Notes under the pieces: model-generated
Database searches by the model: none
Seen by the model: only the letters and a program-made list of their open reading frames with translations
Told to the model about the DNA's origin: nothing
Shown here: positions 33,418 to 41,687 of the stretch, one piece after another
Layout of the letters: the number at the start of each line of letters is the position of its first letter
How positions within the stretch are numbered: position 1 is the first letter of the stretch
Made by a program: the position numbers and the translations under genes
NCBI GenBank assembly: GCA_021414005.1
Contig: JAIOPH010000037.1
Span: 169,266-233,265, forward strand
Direction of reading: 5' to 3'
DNA length: 64,000 nt
From: Chthoniobacter sp.
Lineage (GTDB): Bacteria; Verrucomicrobiota; Verrucomicrobiia; Chthoniobacterales; Chthoniobacteraceae

Positions 33418-35985
33418 CTACTCACCTTCGGCCCGCTCTTCCTCCTCGTCGCGGACGACGGGGGCGATGCCGGAGAGCATCTCGCCTTCGCGCATGTCGA
33501 TGAGTTTCACGCCTTGGGCGTTGCGGCCGGTTTCGCGGATCTCGGCGACGCGGGTGCGGACCATTTTGCCCTTGTTGGTGATGAGCATGAGTTCGTCGGC
33601 ATCGCGCACGGTGAGCGCGCCGGCGACGCCGCCGGTCCGGTCGGTGGTCTTCATGGTGATGACGCCTTTGCCGCCGCGGCTTTGCAGGCGGTATTCCTCA
33701 AAGGTCGTGCGCTTGCCGAGGCCGTTTTCGCCGGCCACGAGCAGCATGGCGTCCTTGTTCACGAGCGCGACGCCGACGATGAAATCGCCCTTGTCCGGGC
33801 GGATGCCCCAGACGCCGACGGTGTTGCGGCCTTGGTCGCGCAGCTCTTCTTCGTTGAAACGGATGCTCATGCCCTCGTGCGTGATGAGCACGATTTCGTC
33901 GAGACCGCCGGTGAGTTTGCAGTCGATGAGGCGGTCGCCCTCTTCGATCTGGATGGCGATGATTCCGCCTTTCCGGATGTTTTTGAAATCCGAAAGGTTC
34001 GACTTTTTCACGATGCCGCTCCGCGTGGCGAAGACGATGTGCAGCTTGTCGGTCCACGTGTCCGTCTCCTCTTTCTGGCCCTGCACGCGGATGGTCGCGG
34101 CGATTTTTTCCTCGGGGCGAAGCTCGAGCAGATTCGCGATGCTGCGGCCTTTCGAGGTGCGCGAGCCTTCGGGGATTTCATAGACGCGCTCGACGTAGCA
34201 GCGGCCATCCGTCGTGAAGAACATGAGGTAGTCGTGCGTGGTCGCGGTGAAGAGGTGCTCCACGAAATCGTCGGCGTCCTCCTCGCTCGTGCCCTCGCGC
34301 GCGGTCATGCCGATGACGCCTTTCCCGCCGCGGCGCTGGGCGCGGTAGGCGGAGACGGCGGTGCGTTTGATGAAGCCGTTGTGCGTGAGCGTGACGATGA
34401 CGCCTTCATTGGCGATGAGGTCCTCGATGCTGATCTCGCCCTCGGCGGGGACGATCTGCGTGCGGCGCTCGGTGCCGTATTTTTTCTGAATCTCGCGCAG
34501 CTCATCCGTGATGATCGTGAGCACGCGCTTCTCTTTCGCGAGGATGTCGAGCAGGTCTTTGATCGTGGCGACGAGCGCGTCGTATTCGCTCTTGATGCTG
34601 TCGCGCTCCATCCCGGTGAGCTGGTAAAGGCGGAGGTCGAGGATGTGGCCGACCTGCTTTTCGGTGAATTTGTAGTTGCCGTCCACGAGCCGCGCTTCGT
34701 CGCGGATGAGGATGCCGAGGTGCTCCACGGCGCTGCGGGTCCAGGAGAGGACCATGAGTTTGGCCTTGGCGTCGTCGCGGTCGCGGGAATCGCGGATGAT
34801 GCGGATGAAGTCGTCGAGGTTCGCGAGGGCGATGAGGAAACCTTCGAGTTTCTCCGCCTCGATCTCGGCCTGGCTGAGGAGGAAACGCGTGCGCCGCAGG
34901 ATGACTTCGCGACGGTGCTCGATGAAGCAGGTGATCGCGTCTTTCAGGCCGAGCAGGCGCGGCTTGCCGTGGTCGATGGCGAGCATGTTCACGCTGAACG
35001 ACGACTCCAGCGCGGTGTGTTTGTAGAGGTTGTTGAGGATGACCTTCGGATTGCCGTCGCGCTTTAGCTCGATGACGACGCGCGTGTTTTCATCGGACTC
35101 GTCGCGCACGTCGCTGATGCCGGCGAGAATCTTCTCGTTCACGAGTTCCGCGATGCGCTTCACCAGCTCGGCGCGGTTCACATTGTAGGGGATCTCGGTG
35201 ATGATGATCTGCTCGCGCCCACCCTTCAGCTCCTCGACTCCAGCACGCCCGCGCACGCGCACCGCGCCTTTGCCGGTCTGGAAATACGAGAGGATGCCCG
35301 CAGTGCCTTGCAGGATACATCCCGTGGGAAAGTCCGGCCCTTTCACAAACTGCATGAGCCCCTCGAGCGTGATGTCGGGGTCGGCGATCTGCGCGCAGAT
35401 GCCGTCGATGCACTCGCTGAGATTGTGCGGCGGGATGTTCGTCGCCATGCCGACAGCGATGCCGGTGCCGCCGTTGACCAGCAGGTTCGGGAACGCCGCC
35501 GGGAAGACGGTCGGCTCCTGCCGCGTCTCGTCGTAGTTCGGCACGAAATCGACGGTCGCCTTGTCCATGTCGTCCATCAGCGCCGCGCCGAGGTGCCGCA
35601 GCCGTGCCTCGGTGTACCGCATCGACGCCGGTGGGTCGCCCTCGACGGAGCCGAAGTTGCCCTGGCCATCCACGAGCATGTCGCGCATCGCCCACGGCTG
35701 CGCCATGTGGACGAGCGTGGGGTAAATCGCCTGGTCGCCGTGTGGGTGGTAGTTGCCCATCGTCTCGCCGACGATCTTCGCGCACTTGAGGTGCTTGCGG
35801 TTCGGCTGCACGCCGAGTTCGTTCATGGCAAAGAGGATGCGCCGCTGCGATGGCTTCAGCCCGTCGCGCGCGTCCGGCAGCGCGCGGCTGATGATGACGG
35901 ACATCGAGTAGTCGAGAAACGACTTCGACATTTCCTCGGCGACATTGACGGGTTGGACTTTTTCGTTGGGATTGAGGTTGGACAT
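33418..35985 (-). CDS. gyrA: DNA gyrase subunit A
   Basis: 855 aa. The N-terminus has FLDYSMSVIISRALPDARDGLKPSQRR. The breakage-reunion domain has the catalytic tyrosine in ASMRYTEARL (about residue 125) and HPHGDQAIYPTLVHMAQPW upstream of it. The C-terminal pinwheel carries the GyrA box QRRGGKGV near residue 540 and several blade repeats. The tail is short and acidic. In the quinolone-contact helix, E. coli Ser83 and Asp87 correspond to Gln and Pro. Together with GyrB it introduces negative supercoils. It is separated from gyrB by about 3 kb of same-strand toxin/defence-like genes. Confidence 0.96.
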   Translation of the reverse strand: MSNLNPNEKVQPVNVAEEMSKSFLDYSMSVIISRALPDARDGLKPSQRRILFAMNELGVQPNRKHLKCAKIVGETMGNYHPHGDQAIYPTLVHMAQPWAMRDMLVDGQGNFGSVEGDPPASMRYTEARLRHLGAALMDDMDKATVDFVPNYDETRQEPTVFPAAFPNLLVNGGTGIAVGMATNIPPHNLSECIDGICAQIADPDITLEGLMQFVKGPDFPTGCILQGTAGILSYFQTGKGAVRVRGRAGVEELKGGREQIIITEIPYNVNRAELVKRIAELVNEKILAGISDVRDESDENTRVVIELKRDGNPKVILNNLYKHTALESSFSVNMLAIDHGKPRLLGLKDAITCFIEHRREVILRRTRFLLSQAEIEAEKLEGFLIALANLDDFIRIIRDSRDRDDAKAKLMVLSWTRSAVEHLGILIRDEARLVDGNYKFTEKQVGHILDLRLYQLTGMERDSIKSEYDALVATIKDLLDILAKEKRVLTIITDELREIQKKYGTERRTQIVPAEGEISIEDLIANEGVIVTLTHNGFIKRTAVSAYRAQRRGGKGVIGMTAREGTSEEDADDFVEHLFTATTHDYLMFFTTDGRCYVERVYEIPEGSRTSKGRSIANLLELRPEEKIAATIRVQGQKEETDTWTDKLHIVFATRSGIVKKSNLSDFKNIRKGGIIAIQIEEGDRLIDCKLTGGLDEIVLITHEGMSIRFNEEELRDQGRNTVGVWGIRPDKGDFIVGVALVNKDAMLLVAGENGLGKRTTFEEYRLQSRGGKGVITMKTTDRTGGVAGALTVRDADELMLITNKGKMVRTRVAEIRETGRNAQGVKLIDMREGEMLSGIAPVVRDEEEERAEGE

Positions 35986-35997
35986 GAAAAGGGTGGC

Positions 35998-36438
35998 TTA
36001 TGGGTTGGGGGATTCGTCCGCGGGGAAAACAGGAATGCCGAGCACGCCGGCCGCGTCGCGCATTCGCTTGTCGGTGGTGCAAAGTGGGAAGTCTTGCGAG
36101 AGGTCGCAGGCGGCGGCGTGGATCGCATCAAGCGTGCGTAGCGCCACGGCGGGATGGCAGCGTTCTAGAATGTGGTTCGCCTTTTTCAAGACGACGCCAT
36201 TGAGCGGATGCAGGATGATGTCCCAACTCTGCACCCGCTCATTGAAGGCCTGCCAGGCTTTGATCCGCTGCGCTTTCGTGATGAGCTTCTTCCGCTCCTT
36301 ACCGAGCAGCGCCGACAGCACTTCCGGCGCGGCCAGTTCCGACGACGAAAGCGTATGACCCACGAGTGCCTGTACGAAGAGCGCCGTGTCCGGTTCCTCC
36401 ACAAGCAACTTCACGATGATGGCGCTATCGAGATACAT
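35998..36438 (-). CDS. PIN-domain toxin (VapC-like)
   Basis: 146 aa from the ATG at 36438, whose A and T follow the antitoxin stop in a TGATG overlap. The four PIN acidic positions can be placed: Asp4 in MYLDSAIIVKLL, Glu in SSELAAPEV, Asp in TLDAIHAA and Asp in CTTDKRM. PIN toxins are Mg-dependent RNases that cut tRNA or rRNA. It is translationally coupled to the upstream Phd-type gene and ends 12 bp before gyrA, so gyrA transcription may pass through this module. Confidence 0.87.
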   Translation of the reverse strand: MYLDSAIIVKLLVEEPDTALFVQALVGHTLSSSELAAPEVLSALLGKERKKLITKAQRIKAWQAFNERVQSWDIILHPLNGVVLKKANHILERCHPAVALRTLDAIHAAACDLSQDFPLCTTDKRMRDAAGVLGIPVFPADESPNP

Positions 36439-36848
36439 CAGCCTCGAGAATCGCGATCTTCGCGGATCAATTCTTCGGCCGTCGGCCCGCCGTTCCATTT
36501 CGGCATGCTCGCGAGGTGTTCCCAAGTGCCCGTGAAGACTTTGCGCTCGCGGTGGTGGTTCATCGGCACCAGCCGCGCCTTGGGCACGCCATCGCTTGTG
36601 ATGACCACCTCGCGCCCCGCGGCGACTTCCTCCAGTAGGCCAGACAAATGCGCCTTTGCGGCCCGCACGCTGATGGTGTGTCCCACACCCGGCAGTTCGG
36701 TGAGTTCGCGCACGACCGAAGGCTCCGTTTCGTCGTCGGTGCCGCGCAGGGTTGTAGTGGCGGATGCTTTCACGCCGCCAATGTGGTCACGCGTAGTCAC
36801 ATCCCGCAAGGACTTCTTTCGATAGAGCGGCGCCGGCTTCTTTTTCAT
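36438..36848 (-). CDS. Phd/YefM-type antitoxin with N-terminal extension
   Basis: 136 aa. Residues ~55-100 match the Phd/YefM fold: GHTISVRAAKAHLSGLLEEV followed by GREVVITSDGVPKARLVPM. The C-terminal ~35 residues (WEHLASMPKWNGGPTAEELI) are the likely PIN-neutralising peptide. The N-terminal ~50 residues are basic and unlike usual Phd proteins; a later start is possible, but the ATG at 36848 overlaps the preceding stop (ATGA), which favours this one. It would repress its own operon as a dimer. Confidence 0.82.
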   Translation of the reverse strand: MKKKPAPLYRKKSLRDVTTRDHIGGVKASATTTLRGTDDETEPSVVRELTELPGVGHTISVRAAKAHLSGLLEEVAAGREVVITSDGVPKARLVPMNHHRERKVFTGTWEHLASMPKWNGGPTAEELIREDRDSRG

Positions 36849-37114
36849 TCCGGCGTTTCGTTGATGGAAAACGGCGAGCGCTCGAACTTCGCGATCTCGG
36901 CGGTGAGTTCGGCGATGCGGTCGCGGGCAAACTGGACCTCGCTGCCCAGTTGGTCGGGCATCAGTTCGGCGACGGTGCCGGCGCGGTCGATGACGACGGG
37001 CAAACCTTCACGGCGGCTGTCTTCGACGACGTCGAGAAAGGCTTCGTGCAGACCGCGTTCGGTCAGCAATTCCATCGGGATGCCGTGAGCGGGAGGAAAG
37101 GTCTCCGGGTTCAT
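36845..37114 (-). CDS. Small protein between zeta-like kinase and Phd antitoxin; possible antitoxin
   Basis: 89 aa, ATGA overlap at both ends. No family recognised. The sequence has an amphipathic N-terminal half (LTERGLHEAFLDVVEDSRREGLP), a short strand (VVIDRAGTVAEL) resembling a ribbon, and a C-terminal helix (VQFARDRIAELTAEIAKFE) that could be a coiled coil. Its size and position immediately after the zeta-like gene make it the natural candidate for that protein's antitoxin. This is inferred from context. Confidence 0.7.
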   Translation of the reverse strand: MNPETFPPAHGIPMELLTERGLHEAFLDVVEDSRREGLPVVIDRAGTVAELMPDQLGSEVQFARDRIAELTAEIAKFERSPFSINETPE

Positions 37115-37689
37115 AGCGGCAGGCTAAAGTCGGCGACGACCTTCGCAAAGGCGGATTGGTCTTCGATGTGCAGCGCGGAGGCTGAGCCGTGGGCGATGAG
37201 GCGTGGGCGGCCAACGCTCGCCGCGTGCAGACGCCAGTATTCGAGGACCGGGCGATAGATCGTGAAGAGGTTTCGCAAGCTCACCGGGAAACGGCGGCGC
37301 ACGTCAGCGTCGGGGACGTTGTGTCCGCCGGAGAGGACGCGGCGTGCGACACGGCGCAGGGAATGTTCGACGGTCGGCAGCATCAGGAAATCGAGCTGGA
37401 TCGCATAACCGGCGCGGCGGGCGTCGGCGAACAGTCGGTGATAGGTCTTACCGCTGAGCGTGGTTTCGAGCACGAAGTCGCGTCCCTCCGCGACGAAATG
37501 CCGGAAGCGGGTGAGGACGAGCCGCCCGGCTTCGAGCAGCGCCCGCTCTGGCGAGAAGGGCGAAAGCCCGCGCGCGATTTCGTCAGCATTGATGAAATCG
37601 AGCAGCGCGAGTTCCCGCGGCGCGAAGCGCTTGATGAAGGTCGTCTTTCCCGCGCCGTTGGGGCCTGCGATGACGTAGAGGGATGGCAT
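37111..37689 (-). CDS. Zeta-toxin/AAA-like P-loop kinase
   Basis: 192 aa from the ATG at 37689 (an upstream in-frame ATG at 37722 would prepend 11 residues). Walker A is GPNGAGKTT at residues 9-17, followed by FINADEIARGLSPF and ETTLSGKTY, the pattern of the zeta-toxin P-loop family. Canonical zeta toxins phosphorylate UDP-N-acetylglucosamine and poison the cell wall, but many chromosomal relatives of this short type are untested. It overlaps the next gene by 4 bp and begins 7 bp downstream of the HEPN gene. Confidence 0.82.
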   Translation of the reverse strand: MPSLYVIAGPNGAGKTTFIKRFAPRELALLDFINADEIARGLSPFSPERALLEAGRLVLTRFRHFVAEGRDFVLETTLSGKTYHRLFADARRAGYAIQLDFLMLPTVEHSLRRVARRVLSGGHNVPDADVRRRFPVSLRNLFTIYRPVLEYWRLHAASVGRPRLIAHGSASALHIEDQSAFAKVVADFSLPL

Positions 37690-37696
37690 GGCAGAT

Positions 37697-38434
37697 TCAT
37701 GCAGCAAATCGGGCAAAGACATTCAGAACCAAAAGTTCGATGTGCGCTGCTACGGTATTCTCACCTAGCTTCAGCGAACTCGGATGGCCACAGCTATTCC
37801 GAAGGCCCAAACAGTGATTCTTTAACTGCTCTTTGACGTTCTTTCCCAAGACTGAAATCGCCACAAGAATGTCTAGGAATTCGGATTCCTTGATTGAAGC
37901 AAAGTCGTCTGCGGTTTTCGCATCCTTCCATTTAACATTACGCCGTCTCGCCTCGACGTTAAATGCGACAAGCTGATTGTGGAGGACATAAGTGTGCAGA
38001 ACGGCAATTGCGCCAACCCAACTGAACACAACGGCTGCCCTCAGCAGTCCCGCATTTAGGCACCCGACCGCTTCCTCAACGAAATGCCGCGTTTCAACGT
38101 GCGCGATTTTCTTCAATTCATCATGCAAATTTTGAGAAGCGCTCGACAGCGGTGTGGACGCGTTGCCGAGCAGTTTGGACGATACGTGCTCTCGGCCTCC
38201 AACGGTTAGTATCCAACCGTCAGGCAAGCGTGCGGCGAGAGGTTTGGCTCTTAGCAGAATGTCAGAGACGTTCCATTTTGTTGCCTCACCTAGACCATGC
38301 TTAGTTGCGGCAGCCAATAAGTCAGAAACTTTTGCCGGTGTCCCTGCCTTATACGTGAGCAGCAGCAAGACTCGATCGGTCCGACTTAAATCGGACCGGT
38401 GCAGGAGTTCGAATAGCTTTTCGTCTGAAATCAA
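37697..38434 (-). CDS. Winged-helix plus HEPN-domain protein
   Basis: 245 aa starting at TTG (TTGA overlap with the upstream stop). Residues ~18-85 look like a winged helix (RTDRVLLLLTYKAGTPAKVSDLLAA, with a wing ending GWILTVGGREHV). Residues ~115-245 are all-helical with an R-X4-H motif (Arg212-NSCG-His217 in GLRNSCGHP) and the helix AGLLRAAVVFSWVGAIAVLH typical of HEPN domains. HEPN proteins with R-X4-6-H are metal-independent RNases common in toxin-antitoxin and phage-defence systems. Base composition is visibly more AT-rich than gyrA or gyrB, suggesting transfer. Confidence 0.75.
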   Translation of the reverse strand: MISDEKLFELLHRSDLSRTDRVLLLLTYKAGTPAKVSDLLAAATKHGLGEATKWNVSDILLRAKPLAARLPDGWILTVGGREHVSSKLLGNASTPLSSASQNLHDELKKIAHVETRHFVEEAVGCLNAGLLRAAVVFSWVGAIAVLHTYVLHNQLVAFNVEARRRNVKWKDAKTADDFASIKESEFLDILVAISVLGKNVKEQLKNHCLGLRNSCGHPSSLKLGENTVAAHIELLVLNVFARFAA

Positions 38435-38919
38435 AGCTTAGACTTGAGATCGGCGATAGTCGTGGCGTGCAATGCGTAGCTTCCGCCGCTGCCCTCGAGC
38501 AGTTTGTTCGATTTAACGAGCGTTTGAATGTAGTTGCTGAGATTGGAACTGTAGCTTGTCTTAAAATAGGTCTTCGCAGCTTTCATTTCCTTCAGAATTT
38601 CCGCGCGCGAGAACGATTCCTTTGCCTGGGCAAAGGCCAAATGAGCACATGCCGCGAGAACAAGATCGCTGCCTTCCTTGAAGCCAAGTTTATGGGCGAT
38701 ACTACTCGTTGATAGCGTCAAGCCCGGTTGTGATGTCCCGGCCGACGGAGGCAGTACTGAACCCGACTCTGTATCAGCCACCTCAGTTCCGGCTGCCTTC
38801 AAGAGACCGGTTACGGTTTCTAACAGCTCGGGAAGTTCCGATTTGATGAAATCTTCGCTGCCTTCGAATTCAACTTCGAGTTGTCCGTATTTTATCCTGA
38901 TTTTGTTCATATCGCTCAT
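38431..38919 (-). CDS. Winged-helix protein partnered with the HEPN gene
   Basis: 162 aa. The N-terminal strand/helix part (IRIKYGQLEVEFEGSEDFI, about 7-42) is followed by a Ser/Gly-rich linker (about 45-72) and a C-terminal winged-helix-like domain (about 98-155: SFSRAEILKEMK, NLSNYIQTLVKSNKLLEGSGG-SYAL). I do not recognise a named family. The coupled position before the HEPN gene suggests an antitoxin, DNA-binding regulator or sensor. It starts only 15 bp after the gyrB stop codon, so it depends on gyrB transcription or carries a promoter inside gyrB. AT-rich compared with its surroundings. Confidence 0.72.
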   Translation of the reverse strand: MSDMNKIRIKYGQLEVEFEGSEDFIKSELPELLETVTGLLKAAGTEVADTESGSVLPPSAGTSQPGLTLSTSSIAHKLGFKEGSDLVLAACAHLAFAQAKESFSRAEILKEMKAAKTYFKTSYSSNLSNYIQTLVKSNKLLEGSGGSYALHATTIADLKSKL

Positions 38920-38934
38920 GGTCAGTGTTTCTCA

Positions 38935-41517
38935 TTAGACATCCAGCCGCGCATTCAGCGCATTATCCTCGATGAACTGCCTCCGTGGCTCGACGACATC
39001 ACCCATCAGGATCGTGAACATGCGGTCAGCCTCCACGGCGTTGTCTTCGTTGAGTTCGACCTTCCACATTTTGCGCTTGTTCGGGTCCATGGTGGTCTCG
39101 AAGAGTTGCTTGGGGTTCATTTCGCCGAGACCTTTGAAGCGCTGGATGCTCAGGCCTTTCTTTCCGATCTCGATAACTTTGCCGAGGATCTCGGGGACGG
39201 AGAAAAGGGCGTGGGTCACGGCTTTGTCGCCTTCGCCTTCGATGAGTTCGAAGATCGGGTTGTCGCTGTCGGAGAAGTGCTCGACCTGGAGACCCTTGCG
39301 GCCCAGCTCGGCGATGAGTTTCTGCACGGACGCGGACTCGTGCAGCTCGATGAGCCGGGCGCGGCGGCGGGTGCCCTCCTCCTTTTTCTTCGGGGCCACC
39401 TTCTCGACCACCGGCGCAGGCTCGCCGTCGGCAGGTGCGTCGCCGTTGGTGGGTTCGGCCACGGGGTCGTCGAAGAGCGCAAGGTCGCGGTTTTCCTCGT
39501 GGAAGGCGCGGACTTCGTTTTCGCCGGGGAAGTAGGTGACCCACTCGGTGTTACCCTCGCGCACCTTCACCATGAAGCCGGGGAGCGTGCCGGTCTTTGG
39601 GTCGCGCTCGGTGAGGTAGGCCTCGAAGTCGCCCCCGTGCCGCCGGATGGCGTCGCTGAATTTTGCGAGGCGTTCGAGCAGTTCGAGGATGTCCTTGAGC
39701 TGCGTGGCGGTGATGACTTTGCCGTCGGCGAGGTTTTTCAACTTCACCTCCTCGGAGCCGAGCGTGATGAGGATGCGGTTGAGCGCGGCGTCGTCGTCCA
39801 CGTATTCCTCGCGCTTCTTGCGCTTGATGAGGTAGAGCGGCGGGCACGCGATATAGACGTGGCCTTTGCGGATGAGGTCGGGCATCTGCCGGTAGAAAAA
39901 GGTGAGCAGCAGGGTGCGGATGTGCGAGCCGTCCACGTCGGCGTCGGTCATGATGATGATCCTCCCGTAGCGCAGCCGCGCGAGGTTGAAAGCGCCCTCG
40001 TTTTCCTTCGCGGTGGCCTCGCCGCTGGCCACGCCGATGCCGGTGCCAATGGCGGTGATGAGCGTTTGCACCTCGGTGTTTTGCAGCACCTTATCGAGCC
40101 GCGCTTTCTCGACGTTGATGATCTTGCCCTTGATCGGGAGGATCGCTTGGAAACGCCGGTCGCGGCCCTGCTTCGCCGAGCCGCCGGCGGAGTCGCCCTC
40201 GACCACGTAAAGCTCGGTCAGTGCTGGATCGCGCTCGGAGCAATCGGCCAGTTTGCCGGGCAAGCCGCCGCCGGTAAGCGCGCCTTTGCGGACGGTCTCG
40301 CGGGCCTTGCGCGCAGCCTCGCGGGCGCGAGCGGCCATGAGGCACTTGTCGATGATGCGCTTCCCGACGCCGGGGTTTTGGTCAAAGTGCAGCATCAGCC
40401 CCTCGTAGCTCACCGAACCGACGATGCTCTCCACTTCCGGCGAGATGAGTTTCACTTTCGTCTGGGACTCGAAGCGCGGGTCCGGGTGCTTCACGCTGAC
40501 CACGGCGGCGAGGCCTTCGAGCACGTCGTTGCCGGTGATCGCCACGTCCTTCTCCTTCAGCAGCGAATTGTTCTTCGCATACTGATTGATCGCCCGCGTG
40601 AGCGAGCCGCGGAAGCCGCTGGAGTGCGTGCCGCCGTCCGGGTTTGGCACGGCGTTGGTGTAGCAGAGAAGTTGTTCGTTGTAGCTGTCGTTATAGTGCA
40701 GCCCGATTTCGACGATGATCTTCTCGCGCGTGCCTTTGATCATGATCGGCCGCGGATGCACGAGCGTCTTGTTTTCGGAGAGCCGCCCCACGAAATCCTC
40801 GACGCCTTTCGGATGCTGAATCTGCACGGGCCGCGCGCCCTCGGTGCGCTCGTCGAGAAAGGTGAACGACAGCGGCGCATTGATATACGCGAGGTCATTG
40901 AGCCGCGTGATGATGCGCTCCGCTTTGAACTCGATTGTCTCCAGAAAAATCTCCGTGTCCGGCATGAAGGTGATCAGCGTCCCCGTCTGTTTTTTCGATT
41001 TCACCTCGGCGATGACGTGCAGCCTCTGCTTCGTCACCCCGCGCTCGAACGACATCGCGTGAATCTTCCCGTCGCGCGTGACTTCGACCTTGAACCACTC
41101 CGACACCGCGTTCACGCACTTCGCGCCGACGCCGTGCGTGCCGCCGGAGTATTCGTAGTTGCCCTGCCCGTATTTGCCGCCCGAGTGCAGTCGCGTGAGC
41201 ACCAGTTCCACGCCGGGGATGCCTTCCTCCTTGTTGATGTCCACCGGGATGCCGCGGCCGTTGTCGCGGATGGAAATCGACCCGTCGCTGTGGATGGTCA
41301 CGTCGATGTGCGTGCAATGCCCGGCGAGGAATTCGTCCACCGAGTTATCGAGCACCTCGGAGACACAATGATGCAACGCGCGCTCATCCGTCCCGCCGAT
41401 ATACATGCCCGGCTTTTTCCGCACCGCGTCGAGCCCTTTTAGGGAACTCAAATCATCGGCGTCATACGTCGATTTCTTTGATGCGGTTTCGGATTTTGGA
41501 GCTTCGGATTCGGACAT
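38935..41517 (-). CDS. gyrB: DNA gyrase subunit B
   Basis: 860 aa from the ATG at 41517 (the upstream extension of the frame is not conserved-looking). GHKL ATPase: EVLDNSVDEFLAG, DNGRGIPVD and GTHGVGAKCVN. TOPRIM: EGDSAGGSAKQGRDR, DADVDGSHIRTLLLTFF, and RFKGLGEMNP near the C-terminus. A ~190-residue insert with an acidic/Pro-rich linker (about 660-720) lies between the TOPRIM aspartates and the C-terminal tail, making it larger than the 640-aa form. It supplies ATP-driven strand passage with GyrA. A 170-bp gap separates it from a divergent gene. Confidence 0.96.
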   Translation of the reverse strand: MSESEAPKSETASKKSTYDADDLSSLKGLDAVRKKPGMYIGGTDERALHHCVSEVLDNSVDEFLAGHCTHIDVTIHSDGSISIRDNGRGIPVDINKEEGIPGVELVLTRLHSGGKYGQGNYEYSGGTHGVGAKCVNAVSEWFKVEVTRDGKIHAMSFERGVTKQRLHVIAEVKSKKQTGTLITFMPDTEIFLETIEFKAERIITRLNDLAYINAPLSFTFLDERTEGARPVQIQHPKGVEDFVGRLSENKTLVHPRPIMIKGTREKIIVEIGLHYNDSYNEQLLCYTNAVPNPDGGTHSSGFRGSLTRAINQYAKNNSLLKEKDVAITGNDVLEGLAAVVSVKHPDPRFESQTKVKLISPEVESIVGSVSYEGLMLHFDQNPGVGKRIIDKCLMAARAREAARKARETVRKGALTGGGLPGKLADCSERDPALTELYVVEGDSAGGSAKQGRDRRFQAILPIKGKIINVEKARLDKVLQNTEVQTLITAIGTGIGVASGEATAKENEGAFNLARLRYGRIIIMTDADVDGSHIRTLLLTFFYRQMPDLIRKGHVYIACPPLYLIKRKKREEYVDDDAALNRILITLGSEEVKLKNLADGKVITATQLKDILELLERLAKFSDAIRRHGGDFEAYLTERDPKTGTLPGFMVKVREGNTEWVTYFPGENEVRAFHEENRDLALFDDPVAEPTNGDAPADGEPAPVVEKVAPKKKEEGTRRRARLIELHESASVQKLIAELGRKGLQVEHFSDSDNPIFELIEGEGDKAVTHALFSVPEILGKVIEIGKKGLSIQRFKGLGEMNPKQLFETTMDPNKRKMWKVELNEDNAVEADRMFTILMGDVVEPRRQFIEDNALNARLDV

Positions 41518-41687
41518 ATTTTTGGCGTGAGAAAACTGAGTGCCGAAAGTAGGGGGCGGGGCTTGGAGCGACAAGGTGTTTTTTACCCTGATTTCCGCCC
41601 GTTTCCGCAATACCTTGGGTTCGGGAAAACCGGGGACCACAAGATATTGTTGGACACCGCCCGCCCGCTCCGAATTAAACCCCACCC

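Noticed and set aside
38881..41442. An 853-codon plus-strand open frame opposite gyrB
   Set aside because: Antisense shadow of gyrB, which has every gyrase signature.
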